Shown here piece after piece: positions 34,265 to 42,788 of a stretch of 64,000 nucleotides of DNA. The notes below the pieces were generated by a model. That model was not told the DNA's origin. It did not search any database and was given only the letters and a program-made list of their open reading frames with translations. The DNA comes from Aminipila luticellarii (GTDB taxonomy: Bacteria > Bacillota > Clostridia > Peptostreptococcales > Anaerovoracaceae), in assembly GCF_004103735.1 (NCBI RefSeq), contig NZ_CP035281.1, positions 682,001-746,000 on the forward strand. Reading direction: 5' to 3'. The translations under genes and the position numbers were made by a program. Every line of letters starts with the position of its first letter. The stretch's first letter is position 1.

Positions 34265-35251
34265 TCAGCCTTGAATATAGGTGTTTGTGGTTGAACTGGT
34301 GAAGGAATACAAGGGACGACCCAGTATTTTTTCCAGAGTCATGCCTAAGCGGTATAATTGCTGATGATCAATACCGGTCTCGATATTCATTTCGTTCACC
34401 ATAGTAGTAAAATCTTCCGTACTGACCAGACCGGTCCTTCGTGAATCAAAATAATAATCTCCGGAGCCGGGCACAGGTACTCCATCCATAAAGTTGGCGA
34501 CCTGACCGCCGATTCCCCCGATACTGACATCAAATGTGGTAATACCAGCCTGCATGGCAGTTAAATAACCTGCAATGCCCGTTCCTCGAATGTCGTGAAT
34601 GTGGAAGGAGTGCAGAGATGGATCAGGATATTTGCTCAGTACTGTCTGGAAATACTCCATGATTTCAATCGGTGTGGCTTTGCCGTCGGGGTCTGAATGC
34701 TCTATCTCATCGAATCCTATGGAAAACATTCTATCCATAAATTCATACGCTTTTTCGATAGGAACACTCCCCTGAATCGGACAGCCGAAAATGGTACCGA
34801 TATTGCCGAATACTTTTTTTATTCCTGCGTCGTGCAGGATTTTTATATTTATTTCGGCTTCTTTGAACAGTTCATCATGTGTACGCCTCATGTTTTTTAA
34901 AGCATAGGCTTCACTTGTGGCAATCTGCCCGGTTAATACGCGGTCGATTTTGACGCCCTGATTTACCAGATCAGCTGCGCGTTCACAGGCTTTCTTTGTC
35001 AGTGCAAGGACAGTATATTCCACATCATCACGCGGCGGCAGTCTTTTAAGCAATTCATCAATATCTTTAAACTGTGGGACATACTTGATGTGACTTAAGG
35101 AGCCCACTTCAATCTTTTTAAAACCGGCCTGTATCAATTTGTCAGCTATATATAGCTTTGCCTCCAATGGAATATACCGTTCCTCATTTTGGAGTCCATC
35201 TCTAAGGGTCACATCAATGATCTGCAACTTTTTCGGTAAATTTAATTTCAT
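34265..35251 (-). CDS. HMG-CoA lyase-like (DRE-TIM) acyl-CoA lyase lacking the lid Cys
   Basis: The 328-residue protein is a DRE-TIM metalloenzyme: DVTLRDGLQNEE near the N-terminus (R17, D18), EVGSLSHIKYVPQ, and the metal-binding HIHD (H217, H219). HMG-CoA lyases split HMG-CoA to acetyl-CoA and acetoacetate. The family's essential Cys in GGLGGCP is here Gln (GGIGGQ, Q250), 31 residues after H219 as in the human enzyme, and the following lid is longer before STED. It is divergent from the sigma-54 activator and has its own sigma-54 promoter. The pathway context suggests mevalonate breakdown, but the exact reaction is uncertain. Confidence 0.7.
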   Translation of the reverse strand: MKLNLPKKLQIIDVTLRDGLQNEERYIPLEAKLYIADKLIQAGFKKIEVGSLSHIKYVPQFKDIDELLKRLPPRDDVEYTVLALTKKACERAADLVNQGVKIDRVLTGQIATSEAYALKNMRRTHDELFKEAEINIKILHDAGIKKVFGNIGTIFGCPIQGSVPIEKAYEFMDRMFSIGFDEIEHSDPDGKATPIEIMEYFQTVLSKYPDPSLHSFHIHDIRGTGIAGYLTAMQAGITTFDVSIGGIGGQVANFMDGVPVPGSGDYYFDSRRTGLVSTEDFTTMVNEMNIETGIDHQQLYRLGMTLEKILGRPLYSFTSSTTNTYIQG

Positions 35252-35366
35252 TTGTTAATAAACCTCCTCAATAGACCTGTACTGGCAGGACTAGGTTTTT
35301 GATTCTGACATACATTTAATGAATGATCAAACTCAATTTTGTGATTACGCAATCTGGTTATATATA

Positions 35367-35384
35367 ATGCAAAATTTATGCCAA
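35367..35384 (-). promoter_or_regulatory. sigma-54 promoter for the lyase-like gene
   Basis: The minus strand reads TTTGGCATAAATTTTGCATT, with GG (35382-35381) and GC (35370-35369) separated by 10 bases. It points to the lyase-like gene ~115 bases away. Confidence 0.82.
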
Positions 35385-35497
35385 ACAGGAGTTGTAATTT
35401 TATCAGAAATTTTTTTTAAATCTATGTTATAATTATCAAAAAATAAGTCTGTTTAATACTTCACGAGACCTTTTAATCTACAATGGAGGAAATAGGA

Positions 35498-37057
35498 ATG
35501 AAGATATACGATATTATGAAGCCTTGGGAGGGAGAATGGATCCCGGAGCGGGGTATCGATCTGAACAGTGATATTCAGACGTTAAGGGCGGTGGACTTAG
35601 ATATCTACGGTGCGAGAGCAGATGTGACCGATCAAGAAGGCCGAAAAGTTGGAGAAGTGGATATAGATATACTGAAATATTTGGTGGATATTTCAACATC
35701 CCAGGTGTTGGACAGCATTCTGGATAAATTTCAGGAAGGCGTGATTGCTATTGATGCTCGGGGCAGGATTTTTTATCTGAATCATGCGTACTCCAAGATT
35801 TTGGATATTCCCATACGAAAAATAATAGGGAAGAATATTCGTCAGGCGGAGCCCGGCGCAGAGATCATCAATGTGCTGGAGACCGGAATCCCCATTACCA
35901 AGCAAAAACAATACATAAAGACTCTGGATAAGTATGTATCTCCCAAGATCTATCCTATGAAAGAAAACGGACAGATCATTGGTGCCGTATCTATTTTCAA
36001 GGACACTACCAAGGAGGTCAAGTTAAAAGAGGAAGTGGTAAAGGCCAATGAAATCGCCATGAACTTTAAACGTCAGATAGAGGCGCAGCAGGAGCTTTCA
36101 AAACTGGAGATCGTCGGAAAGAGTACGGAATATCTTAAAACGGTTTCACAGGCATTGATCGTTGCAAAGACGGAAGCGTCGGTGCTGATCAAAGGAGAGA
36201 ACGGCTCAGGAAAAGAAGTCATAGCCAAAATGATCCATATGAACAGCGGAAGGAAAGATCACCCAATGATTACGGTGAATTGCGCTGCAATTCCTGAAAA
36301 CCTTATTGAAAGTGAATTTTTCGGATATGAAGGAGGCGCTTTTACCGGAGCTAAGGCCAAAGGCCAAATGGGGAAGTTTGAACTGGCTAATGGCGGAACG
36401 CTGTTTCTGGATGAAATCGGCGATATGCCATTTTCCATGCAGGCTAAGCTTTTGAGAGTCCTGCAAACTGGGGAAATCGAAAAAATCGGAAGGCAAAAGA
36501 ACGTTCCTGTAAATGTAAGGCTGATAGCAGCAACCAATCAGCCGTTGGAAGATATGGTAGCAGAAAAGAAGTTCAGACAGGATCTCTATTTCCGTTTAAA
36601 TATAGTAGAAATTAATGTCCCCTCCCTCAGGCAGCGGAGAGAGGATATCGGTTTGTTCGCAAATTACTATTTACAGAAATATAATCAGCAGTACCAGAAA
36701 TCTGTTGCTCTTTCCCCGGAGGTCCTTTCCTTTTTTTATTCTTACAGTTGGCCGGGTAACGTGAGAGAACTTCAAAATTGTGTGGAATATGCAGTGATTA
36801 TGTGCACGGAGGATTCTTTTGGCCTGGAATATTTACCTCCTCATATGCTCCAGCCTGCGCCATCAAAAGAAGGAGAAGGAGCATACCGGGGGGAGTCCTT
36901 GAAAAAGGCGGTGTCTACATTTGAGAAAGCGGTAATATTGGACGCTATGGGAAAGTTTAAAGGAAACAGAAATGAAGTTATGCAGGCTTTGGGGCTAAGC
37001 AGGAGGACTTTTTACCGAAAACTGAAAGAATACGAGATTAATTGTGACAAAAAGTAA
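35498..37057 (+). CDS. PAS-AAA+-Fis sigma-54 activator of the mevalonate region
   Basis: ATG 35498 is favoured because GGAGG lies 9 bases upstream; ATG 35483 has no ribosome site. The 519-residue protein has a unique ~65-residue start, a PAS domain (LDKFQEGVIAIDARGRIFYL), a AAA+ module with GENGSGKE, GAFTGA, FLDEIGDMPF and WPGNVRELQNCVEY, and a Fis HTH (NEVMQALGLSRRTFYRKL). It therefore opens sigma-54 promoters; two such promoters flank it. The PAS domain may sense mevalonate or an acyl-CoA. Two 20-bp dyads after its stop are its likely binding sites. Confidence 0.9.
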   Translation: MKIYDIMKPWEGEWIPERGIDLNSDIQTLRAVDLDIYGARADVTDQEGRKVGEVDIDILKYLVDISTSQVLDSILDKFQEGVIAIDARGRIFYLNHAYSKILDIPIRKIIGKNIRQAEPGAEIINVLETGIPITKQKQYIKTLDKYVSPKIYPMKENGQIIGAVSIFKDTTKEVKLKEEVVKANEIAMNFKRQIEAQQELSKLEIVGKSTEYLKTVSQALIVAKTEASVLIKGENGSGKEVIAKMIHMNSGRKDHPMITVNCAAIPENLIESEFFGYEGGAFTGAKAKGQMGKFELANGGTLFLDEIGDMPFSMQAKLLRVLQTGEIEKIGRQKNVPVNVRLIAATNQPLEDMVAEKKFRQDLYFRLNIVEINVPSLRQRREDIGLFANYYLQKYNQQYQKSVALSPEVLSFFYSYSWPGNVRELQNCVEYAVIMCTEDSFGLEYLPPHMLQPAPSKEGEGAYRGESLKKAVSTFEKAVILDAMGKFKGNRNEVMQALGLSRRTFYRKLKEYEINCDKK

Positions 37058-37061
37058 ACTA

Positions 37062-37081
37062 AAGTGTCGATTTTGGCACTT
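37062..37081. promoter_or_regulatory. activator-binding dyad 1
   Basis: AAGTGTC-N6-GGCACTT with N6 = GATTTT. Its twin at 37104 has the same arms. Confidence 0.75.
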
Positions 37082-37103
37082 AAAAACCTTGTCCCTTATT
37101 TAA

Positions 37104-37123
37104 AAGTGTCATAGATGGCACTT
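37104..37123. promoter_or_regulatory. activator-binding dyad 2
   Basis: AAGTGTC-N6-GGCACTT with N6 = ATAGAT, 42 bp centre to centre from dyad 1 (four helical turns) and ~93 bp upstream of the -24 element. The trailing T run could also let it end transcription of the activator gene. Confidence 0.75.
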
Positions 37124-37203
37124 TTTTCTATTTATATTGGCTGGAAACAGATAAGGAGGCCAGAAAAATTTTTGAAAACAATGATTTCAACCCCTTTATA
37201 ACG

Positions 37204-37220
37204 TTGGCACAAAAATTGCT
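37204..37220 (+). promoter_or_regulatory. sigma-54 promoter for the HMG-CoA reductase operon
   Basis: TTGGCACAAAAATTGCT: GG at 37206-37207 and GC at 37218-37219, 10 bases apart; near-perfect consensus TTGGCAC-N5-TTGC. Confidence 0.9.
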
Positions 37221-37277
37221 TTTGATAGATATAGAATAATTCTAATACGTTAGTCGGTAAAGAAAGGATGGAAAACG

Positions 37278-38540
37278 ATGAAAACAAGCAGCTATTCAGG
37301 TTTTTACAAATTATCACCAGAAGACAGGTTAAAAGAAGTAAGGGAATTTACAGGTATTTCTGAAGAAGAAGCAGAGGTTATCAGTGTTCCTGGTGCTTTA
37401 AGCATGGATAAAGCAGATCACATGATCGAAAACGTTATAGGAACCTATCAGTATCCTTTTGGTGTTGGACTCAACTTTCTCATCAACGGAAAAGACTATC
37501 TGATTCCTATGGTCACAGAGGAACCTTCCGTTCTGGCTGCCGCCAGCAATGCGGCGAAGATGGCCAGAGATAACGGCGGATTCTTTGCAAGCAACTCTGG
37601 CTCTGTTATGATTGCTCAGGTTCAGGTTCTGGATGTTCCGGATCCCAATGGGGCTAAAATCAGAATATATGAAAACAAAGATAAAATTATTCAAATTTGC
37701 AATGAAAAAGACCCGGTGCTGGTGGAGCACGGCGGCGGAATGCAGGATTTAGATGTGAGAATTATTGACAGTATCATCGGGAAAATGGTGGTGGTGCATC
37801 TCAAGGTCAATACGCTGGATGCAATGGGCGCCAACGCTGTGAATACTATGGCAGAAGCAGTCGCACCTTATATTGAAGAACTGACAGGAGGCACTGTATA
37901 CCTGAGGATTCTATCTAATTTGGCAATCCACAGACTGGCTCGCTCCAGAGTAACCGTTAAAAAAGAATCTCTTGGAGGAGCAGAGGTCGTTGATAAAATC
38001 ATTAAAGCGTATGCTTTTGCTGCGGCAGATCCGTTCCGGGCAGCAACTCACAACAAAGGAATCATGAACGGCATTATTCCGGTGGTCATTGCTACGGGTA
38101 ATGATACCAGAGCCATTGAGTCGGGAGCACATGCCTATGCAGCCCGTTCCGGACAATATACTTCACTTACCACATGGGAAAAAAATGCGGAAGGTGATTT
38201 GGTAGGAACGATTGAATTGCCTATGGCTGTAGGTCTGGTGGGCGGAGCTACAAAAATTCATCCGGCAGCCCAGATCGCTGTAAAAATGTTGGGGGTAAAG
38301 AGTGCTTCTGAGCTGGGTGAAATCATTGCCAGCGTAGGTCTGGCACAGAACCTGGCAGCTATAAAAGCGCTGGCTACAGAAGGAATACAAAGAGGGCACA
38401 TGTCCCTGCACGCGAGAAACATTGCATCAGTTGCAGGTGCCAAGGGGGATGTCCTTGAAAAAATCGTTGACAGAATGGTAAAAGAAAAGAAAGTCAGACT
38501 GGAATATGCCCAGGAGCTCATGAAAGAATATTCCAAGTAA
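37278..38540 (+). CDS. mvaA: class II (degradative-type) HMG-CoA reductase
   Basis: The 420-residue protein has all landmarks of class II reductases: MVTEEPSVLAAASNAAKMAR (catalytic Glu), THNKGIMNGI (Lys), VIATGNDTRAIE (Asp) and GHMSLHARNIA (His near the C-terminus), plus KADHMIENVIGTYQYPFGV. It interconverts mevalonate and HMG-CoA. Because it is placed under a sigma-54 promoter next to an activator, a transporter and a lyase-like gene, the catabolic direction (mevalonate to HMG-CoA) is inferred, as in Pseudomonas mevalonii. ATG follows AAGAAAGGATGG. The first gene of its operon. Confidence 0.92.
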   Translation: MKTSSYSGFYKLSPEDRLKEVREFTGISEEEAEVISVPGALSMDKADHMIENVIGTYQYPFGVGLNFLINGKDYLIPMVTEEPSVLAAASNAAKMARDNGGFFASNSGSVMIAQVQVLDVPDPNGAKIRIYENKDKIIQICNEKDPVLVEHGGGMQDLDVRIIDSIIGKMVVVHLKVNTLDAMGANAVNTMAEAVAPYIEELTGGTVYLRILSNLAIHRLARSRVTVKKESLGGAEVVDKIIKAYAFAAADPFRAATHNKGIMNGIIPVVIATGNDTRAIESGAHAYAARSGQYTSLTTWEKNAEGDLVGTIELPMAVGLVGGATKIHPAAQIAVKMLGVKSASELGEIIASVGLAQNLAAIKALATEGIQRGHMSLHARNIASVAGAKGDVLEKIVDRMVKEKKVRLEYAQELMKEYSK

Positions 38541-38565
38541 AGACAAAAAAGGAGGAATATGAAAC

Positions 38566-38988
38566 ATGGAAGAAAAGAAACATTTTTACGCGGATGTATG
38601 GGGAGATACGGTAGAGATTCGTGATCTGTTCATCGCAGTGATTATAGGAATTGTTATCAGCTTGTCCCTGTTTATTTTGGGATTGCAGTTCCTTCAGGGA
38701 AGGCTCACTGATGTAGCGCCAAATCTTGTAAAAGCCTATGCTTTGCTGATTGGCATTCTGGGGTCTTTGATCAGTGCTGTAATTTCTGCAAGCCTTTTTA
38801 AACCAAAACGTATTTTAAATGAAAAACATTTCTCTGAGGAAGACCGAAAGTCCGTACTGGATGAACTTGGAATTAATAAGGAAAAAGAGGCAGAAGCCTT
38901 GAAAAATGCTGAAAAACAAGTGATTGCTGAAATGAAGAGTCTGAAATTATATGAAATTTTTGCCGGTGATGAAGAAACGAAAGGATAG
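38566..38988 (+). CDS. small membrane protein, TctB-like partner of the TctA permease
   Basis: The 140-residue protein has two or more membrane helices (DLFIAVIIGIVISLSLFILG and AYALLIGILGSLISAVISAS) and a charged cytosolic tail (EKEAEALKNAEKQVIAEM). It lies 25 bases after the reductase behind AAGGAGG and 11 bases before the TctA-like gene, the position of the small TctB subunit in tripartite tricarboxylate transporters. Sequence similarity to TctB is weak, so the assignment rests on size, topology and position. Confidence 0.55.
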   Translation: MEEKKHFYADVWGDTVEIRDLFIAVIIGIVISLSLFILGLQFLQGRLTDVAPNLVKAYALLIGILGSLISAVISASLFKPKRILNEKHFSEEDRKSVLDELGINKEKEAEALKNAEKQVIAEMKSLKLYEIFAGDEETKG

Positions 38989-38999
38989 GTGAGTCAGGA

Positions 39000-40370
39000 A
39001 TGGAAGCAACTTTACTATATGATTTGATGTGGGGAGTGGGAGGCGCCCTGCTGGGCGGACTGATCTTTTCCTTTATGGGCTTGATATCCGGCACGGATGA
39101 GACGGCCACCGTTGCCCCTCTTACGCTCCTGATCATTTTGCTGGGATTTCCGCCGGTGGCAGTTTTTTCCTTCTTTATAGGTTCGGCGGTCTCGAAGCAT
39201 ATGACCCATGCAATCCCCACAGCGCTCATGGGCGTTCCAGGAGATACCATGGCGGTTCCGCTTCTGGAGCACGCCAATGTACTGAGGCGGCTGGGCGTTC
39301 CTCATGTGGCTCTGCGTAAAATGATATCCGGAGCGATCTGCGGAGCCTTTATCGCACTGCCGATTTCTGTAGGATTTGCATCCCTGTTGGCTCCTTTTGG
39401 AGACATAGTAAAAGAATGGGCACCTATCATTTTCATTATCGCAGCGGTCATTATTGCGTATACTTCAAAGGGTAAATGGGCCAGTATTTTTCTCTTGATT
39501 CCATTTGCCGTATTTCTTCAAGGCCTTATCAAAATGGCCGTGGCAGCAGAGCATGCGGTTTCTATCAGTATCTTTTTGGGAATTGCCATAGGGCCGATGT
39601 TTGCGGATATTGTTACCCTGCTTTCCCCGGCTACCCGCAGCATGCTGACCAGAACCGGCCCGAAAGAATTTTGGCTGGCTCCGGAAATGAAGACCTGGAA
39701 GGGATATTTTCCTAATCCTTTGAAGATACTGTCTCCAAAACAGGCAGCCTATACCGCAGTGGGTGCGGGGATTTCTGCGCTGACCTTCACTTTCAGCCCT
39801 GTGGGAATGACGGTAATGGCAGGAGAGATTATTTCATCTAAGGTAAAAGGAACGTATCAAAGGCTGACAACGACTCTGTCCGTGATGAATGCGGTGACAG
39901 AAGCAACTTATATCGCAGAGGCCATCATACCCCTTATCGCGTTTGGAATCCCTCTAAGCCCGGTAGCGCTTGGGCCTGCGGGACCTCTTTTCAATGCTCC
40001 GCCGGTTTTCTCCAGCGATCCTGTACATAATCTGCACAGCATGATGGAACCGAGTCAGTTCCTGCTGTTTGGATTTATCGGAATCATTGTGGCAGCTCTG
40101 ATTGCTTATCCTTTTTCCATGAACTACGCAAGAAAAGCCAGTGTTTTGGTTCTTCGAAAAGTAAGTCAGGAAGCCATTATCTGTATGTTTATGGGATTGA
40201 TTATCGTTCTCTCTTTCTATGAAGCGGGAATTATTGGAATTTTAGTATCTGTTACGATCGGTATCTTTGGAGGAATTTTAAATAAGTTCTTCGGAGTGCA
40301 TACAGGCGTTCAGTTCATGACCTTCTATGCATCCACATGGATGGTAGCGAAGCTTTTTGGATTCCAATAG
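39000..40370 (+). CDS. TctA-family transporter, candidate mevalonate importer
   Basis: The 456-residue protein has about 11-12 membrane helices and TctA-type motifs: GLISGTDETATVAPLTLLII near the N-terminus, HAIPTALMGVPGDTMAVPLL, and later FGIPLSPVALGPAGPLFN. TctA permeases import carboxylates, normally with a periplasmic-type binding protein, which is absent here. Being third in the HMG-CoA reductase operon, it is a good candidate for uptake of mevalonate; inference from context only. A strong bidirectional terminator follows. Confidence 0.75.
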   Translation: MEATLLYDLMWGVGGALLGGLIFSFMGLISGTDETATVAPLTLLIILLGFPPVAVFSFFIGSAVSKHMTHAIPTALMGVPGDTMAVPLLEHANVLRRLGVPHVALRKMISGAICGAFIALPISVGFASLLAPFGDIVKEWAPIIFIIAAVIIAYTSKGKWASIFLLIPFAVFLQGLIKMAVAAEHAVSISIFLGIAIGPMFADIVTLLSPATRSMLTRTGPKEFWLAPEMKTWKGYFPNPLKILSPKQAAYTAVGAGISALTFTFSPVGMTVMAGEIISSKVKGTYQRLTTTLSVMNAVTEATYIAEAIIPLIAFGIPLSPVALGPAGPLFNAPPVFSSDPVHNLHSMMEPSQFLLFGFIGIIVAALIAYPFSMNYARKASVLVLRKVSQEAIICMFMGLIIVLSFYEAGIIGILVSVTIGIFGGILNKFFGVHTGVQFMTFYASTWMVAKLFGFQ

Positions 40371-40417
40371 TAACTTTGAACAGCTGGGTTCAAGGTTAAC
40401 GTCCTGATCGTCATACA

Positions 40418-40466
40418 TGAAAAAATACCGTAATTGTTGGTAAAATAACAATTACGGTATTTTTTA
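40418..40466. terminator. bidirectional rho-independent terminator
   Basis: AAAAATACCGTAATTGTT (40421-40438) pairs perfectly with AACAATTACGGTATTTTT (40447-40464), serving the mevalonate operon from the left and the minus-strand gene from the right. Confidence 0.9.
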
Positions 40467-40507
40467 TTCACTATTGATACAAATGAAAAGTGATACCGTC
40501 TTTCATT

Positions 40508-41047
40508 TTAATTCTCCGTGTCGGTCAATTTATCTAAATTTTCAACTGCAATTTGTCCGATATGAGTTAGTGCAATACTGCCAAGCTCCAGATCTGCCAT
40601 ATCAAACAGAAAGTTCTCTTTTCCTTTGGCCTGCATGACAGTCTCTTTAAAGTAAGCGTACAGTGTGGAGTCCGAATAGTCGGTATAATCTCCGTTTTCT
40701 AAGGGCTCTTCATAATCTAAAGTAAGGAGTCCCTTTGCTTCAAGAGCTTTCAGCACATCGGCGGTACGCCTCACTGTGTCCATAGAATCGTTTCTGTCGT
40801 GGAGATAAACAGGCGCCAGCGCAACAGACTCTAAATGGCTGGACTGGCTGCTTTTCAGAACAAATTGGGCTAAGGGCAGATAAGGTGTCTGTGCTAATTC
40901 TGTTAAAATCTCAATTTCTTCTTCTGACAGCTGTATAGTGGTTTCATGATGCCCGCAGCAGCATCCGCCGCAGGCCTGTCCATTCTCTTCCATTTCGTTT
41001 CCGTTGTCGTTATGAGAACAGCAGGACTGGTTATGTGAATGATTCAT
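40508..41047 (-). CDS. hypothetical protein with Cys/His-rich N-terminus
   Basis: The 179-residue product starts with NHSHNQSCCSHNDNGNEMEE and ACGGCCCGHHETT, a cluster of Cys and His suggestive of metal binding, then a helical region (LSEEEIEILTELAQTPYLPL) and a possible winged-helix part (VLKALEAKGLLTLDYEEPLE). It could be a metal-responsive regulator, but no family is recognised. GGTTAGC...AACC repeats lie in its upstream region (about 41096-41121). Confidence 0.55.
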   Translation of the reverse strand: MNHSHNQSCCSHNDNGNEMEENGQACGGCCCGHHETTIQLSEEEIEILTELAQTPYLPLAQFVLKSSQSSHLESVALAPVYLHDRNDSMDTVRRTADVLKALEAKGLLTLDYEEPLENGDYTDYSDSTLYAYFKETVMQAKGKENFLFDMADLELGSIALTHIGQIAVENLDKLTDTEN

Positions 41048-41282
41048 TATGCGTAATCCTTTCTATTTTTCATATAATCGCTTGGCCTTAAATTTTGGTT
41101 AGCAAAAGCTAATTGTTTAACCTAGAATAGCATAGGAGGATAGGCTTGTCAACAATATGAAATATTATTTGCTCTTTTCCCCATTTTCATTTAGTATATA
41201 AGAGAAAAGCCCAAATTTAACGAAACATTTAAAAACTTAACGGAAAGAAAATGCAGGAGGGAAAGGGAAAAGTGTGTAAAGA

Positions 41283-42719
41283 ATGGGAGTAAAGAGATTA
41301 AAAAGCGTAAAAAATGGTTTGTTTTGTGCAGTGCTTGCAGCCGTAATGACAGCTGTCATGCTGTTTCCGAATATCACCTATGGTTATGGGGCTGAAAAAG
41401 ACTTTAAGGTCATCGGGTATTATTGCGGTGAATGGTTTGATGTGCCGGTGGAAAAGCTGCAGGCAGACAAGCTGACCCACATTATGTATGGATTTTTGAT
41501 ACCGAAAGAGGATGGCAGCTTCAAGCCTTTTGAAGAACCGGAAGAACTGAAACAACTGATTGAAAAATGTCACAATGCAGGAACAAAGGTCTTTGTTTCC
41601 ATAGGCGGATATTCAGATAAGGACGGAGTGCCGTTATTCCCGACTTTTGAAAAAATAGCGGCGGATGACAACCTGAGAAAGATTTTCGTCGATCATGTGA
41701 TGGACGTGGTTCAGCAGTATGGTTTTGACGGAGTGGAATTGGATTGGGAATATCCCAAATACAGTACCAGCGCAGATTATGAAAAGACTGTGGTGCAGCT
41801 GTCTGAAAAACTGAAACCGTTAGAAAAAGGATTGTCAACAGCATTACCGGGAACAGGAACCACAAATGGTCAAAATGTCTGGGAAGCTCTGGCAGGCGTC
41901 ACAGATAAAACCTTAAGCTGTTTTGATTTTATCAGCTTGATGTGCTATGATTTGAAAACCGATCCGAACCACAGTCCGATATGGTATTCGGAGACAACGA
42001 TAAACTATTGGAAAACCTATCGGAATATACCGGCTGAAAAGTTAGTGCTGGGTATGCCACTGTATGCGAGACCAAGCTGGCAGCAATATCGATTCCTGGT
42101 GGACATGAACAGAGAATATGCCTATATGGATATGGTGGATACGCAGCCGCTCCAATCGACTTATAACGGGCTCAACACGCTTCGAGAAAAGACCATGATC
42201 GCATTGAGAAAAGCCGGAGGGGTTATGCTGTTTGATGTCAACGAAGATACATATGATGATACCAGCGTTGTATCAATGATCGATGATACGCTTCATGCCA
42301 TGAACGGATTGAGCAGGGAACAGCTGAACAGCTATATAGGGCTTGTCATAGACAATAAGCCTTTGATTTTCAGTGAAAAGGATGGAATGGGAATGCCGTT
42401 TATAGACCAAAATAACAGAACCCTTGTCCCAGTTCGTAAGCTACTGGAATCTGTGGGAGCTGAGGTCAGCTACAGCGCAGATGCAGACGGAAAGACGAAA
42501 TCTGTGGAGGCCGTCTTGAAGGATACGCATATTAAGATTAATATAGGCAGTGCGCAATATTGGGTCAATGACAAAGAAATGAACATGGATACCACTGCTG
42601 TGATAAAGGGCGGAAGGACTTATCTGCCGGCTCGTGCAGTACTTGAAGCCTTTGGGTATGATATGTCCTACAGTGCGGCAGGTAAATGTGTATATGCCAC
42701 ATCAAAGAATAAGAATTAG
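41283..42719 (+). CDS. secreted GH18 family protein with C-terminal stalk (CuAO-N-like) domain
   Basis: The 478-residue protein starts with a signal peptide (LFCAVLAAVMTAVMLFPNIT). Residues ~38-330 form a GH18 barrel with YGFDGVELDWEYPKY, the DxxDxDxE motif with the catalytic Glu kept and the middle Asp replaced by Glu, plus LMCYDL and LGMPLYARP. The last ~110 residues (NRTLVPVRKLLESVGAEVSY, GGRTYLPARAVLEAFGYDM) form a copper-amine-oxidase-N/stalk domain common in clostridial surface proteins. It probably cleaves a chitin- or peptidoglycan-like glycan at the cell surface. The start has only a distant GGAGG. Confidence 0.83.
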   Translation: MGVKRLKSVKNGLFCAVLAAVMTAVMLFPNITYGYGAEKDFKVIGYYCGEWFDVPVEKLQADKLTHIMYGFLIPKEDGSFKPFEEPEELKQLIEKCHNAGTKVFVSIGGYSDKDGVPLFPTFEKIAADDNLRKIFVDHVMDVVQQYGFDGVELDWEYPKYSTSADYEKTVVQLSEKLKPLEKGLSTALPGTGTTNGQNVWEALAGVTDKTLSCFDFISLMCYDLKTDPNHSPIWYSETTINYWKTYRNIPAEKLVLGMPLYARPSWQQYRFLVDMNREYAYMDMVDTQPLQSTYNGLNTLREKTMIALRKAGGVMLFDVNEDTYDDTSVVSMIDDTLHAMNGLSREQLNSYIGLVIDNKPLIFSEKDGMGMPFIDQNNRTLVPVRKLLESVGAEVSYSADADGKTKSVEAVLKDTHIKINIGSAQYWVNDKEMNMDTTAVIKGGRTYLPARAVLEAFGYDMSYSAAGKCVYATSKNKN

Positions 42720-42728
42720 ACCAGTCTT

Positions 42729-42764
42729 AAAGACCGTCTCCTGAGATAAGAGACGGTCTTTAAT
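42729..42764 (+). terminator. rho-independent terminator
   Basis: AAAGACCGTCTC pairs with GAGACGGTCTTT around a 9-base loop, followed by AATTTTT. Confidence 0.85.
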
Positions 42765-42788
42765 TTTTGGCAGGTCTGTGTCAGCCTC

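Noticed and set aside
37104-37123. Dyad 2 as a simple terminator of the activator gene
   Set aside because: Its arms are identical to those of dyad 1, which has no T tract; a binding site explains both. A dual role is possible.
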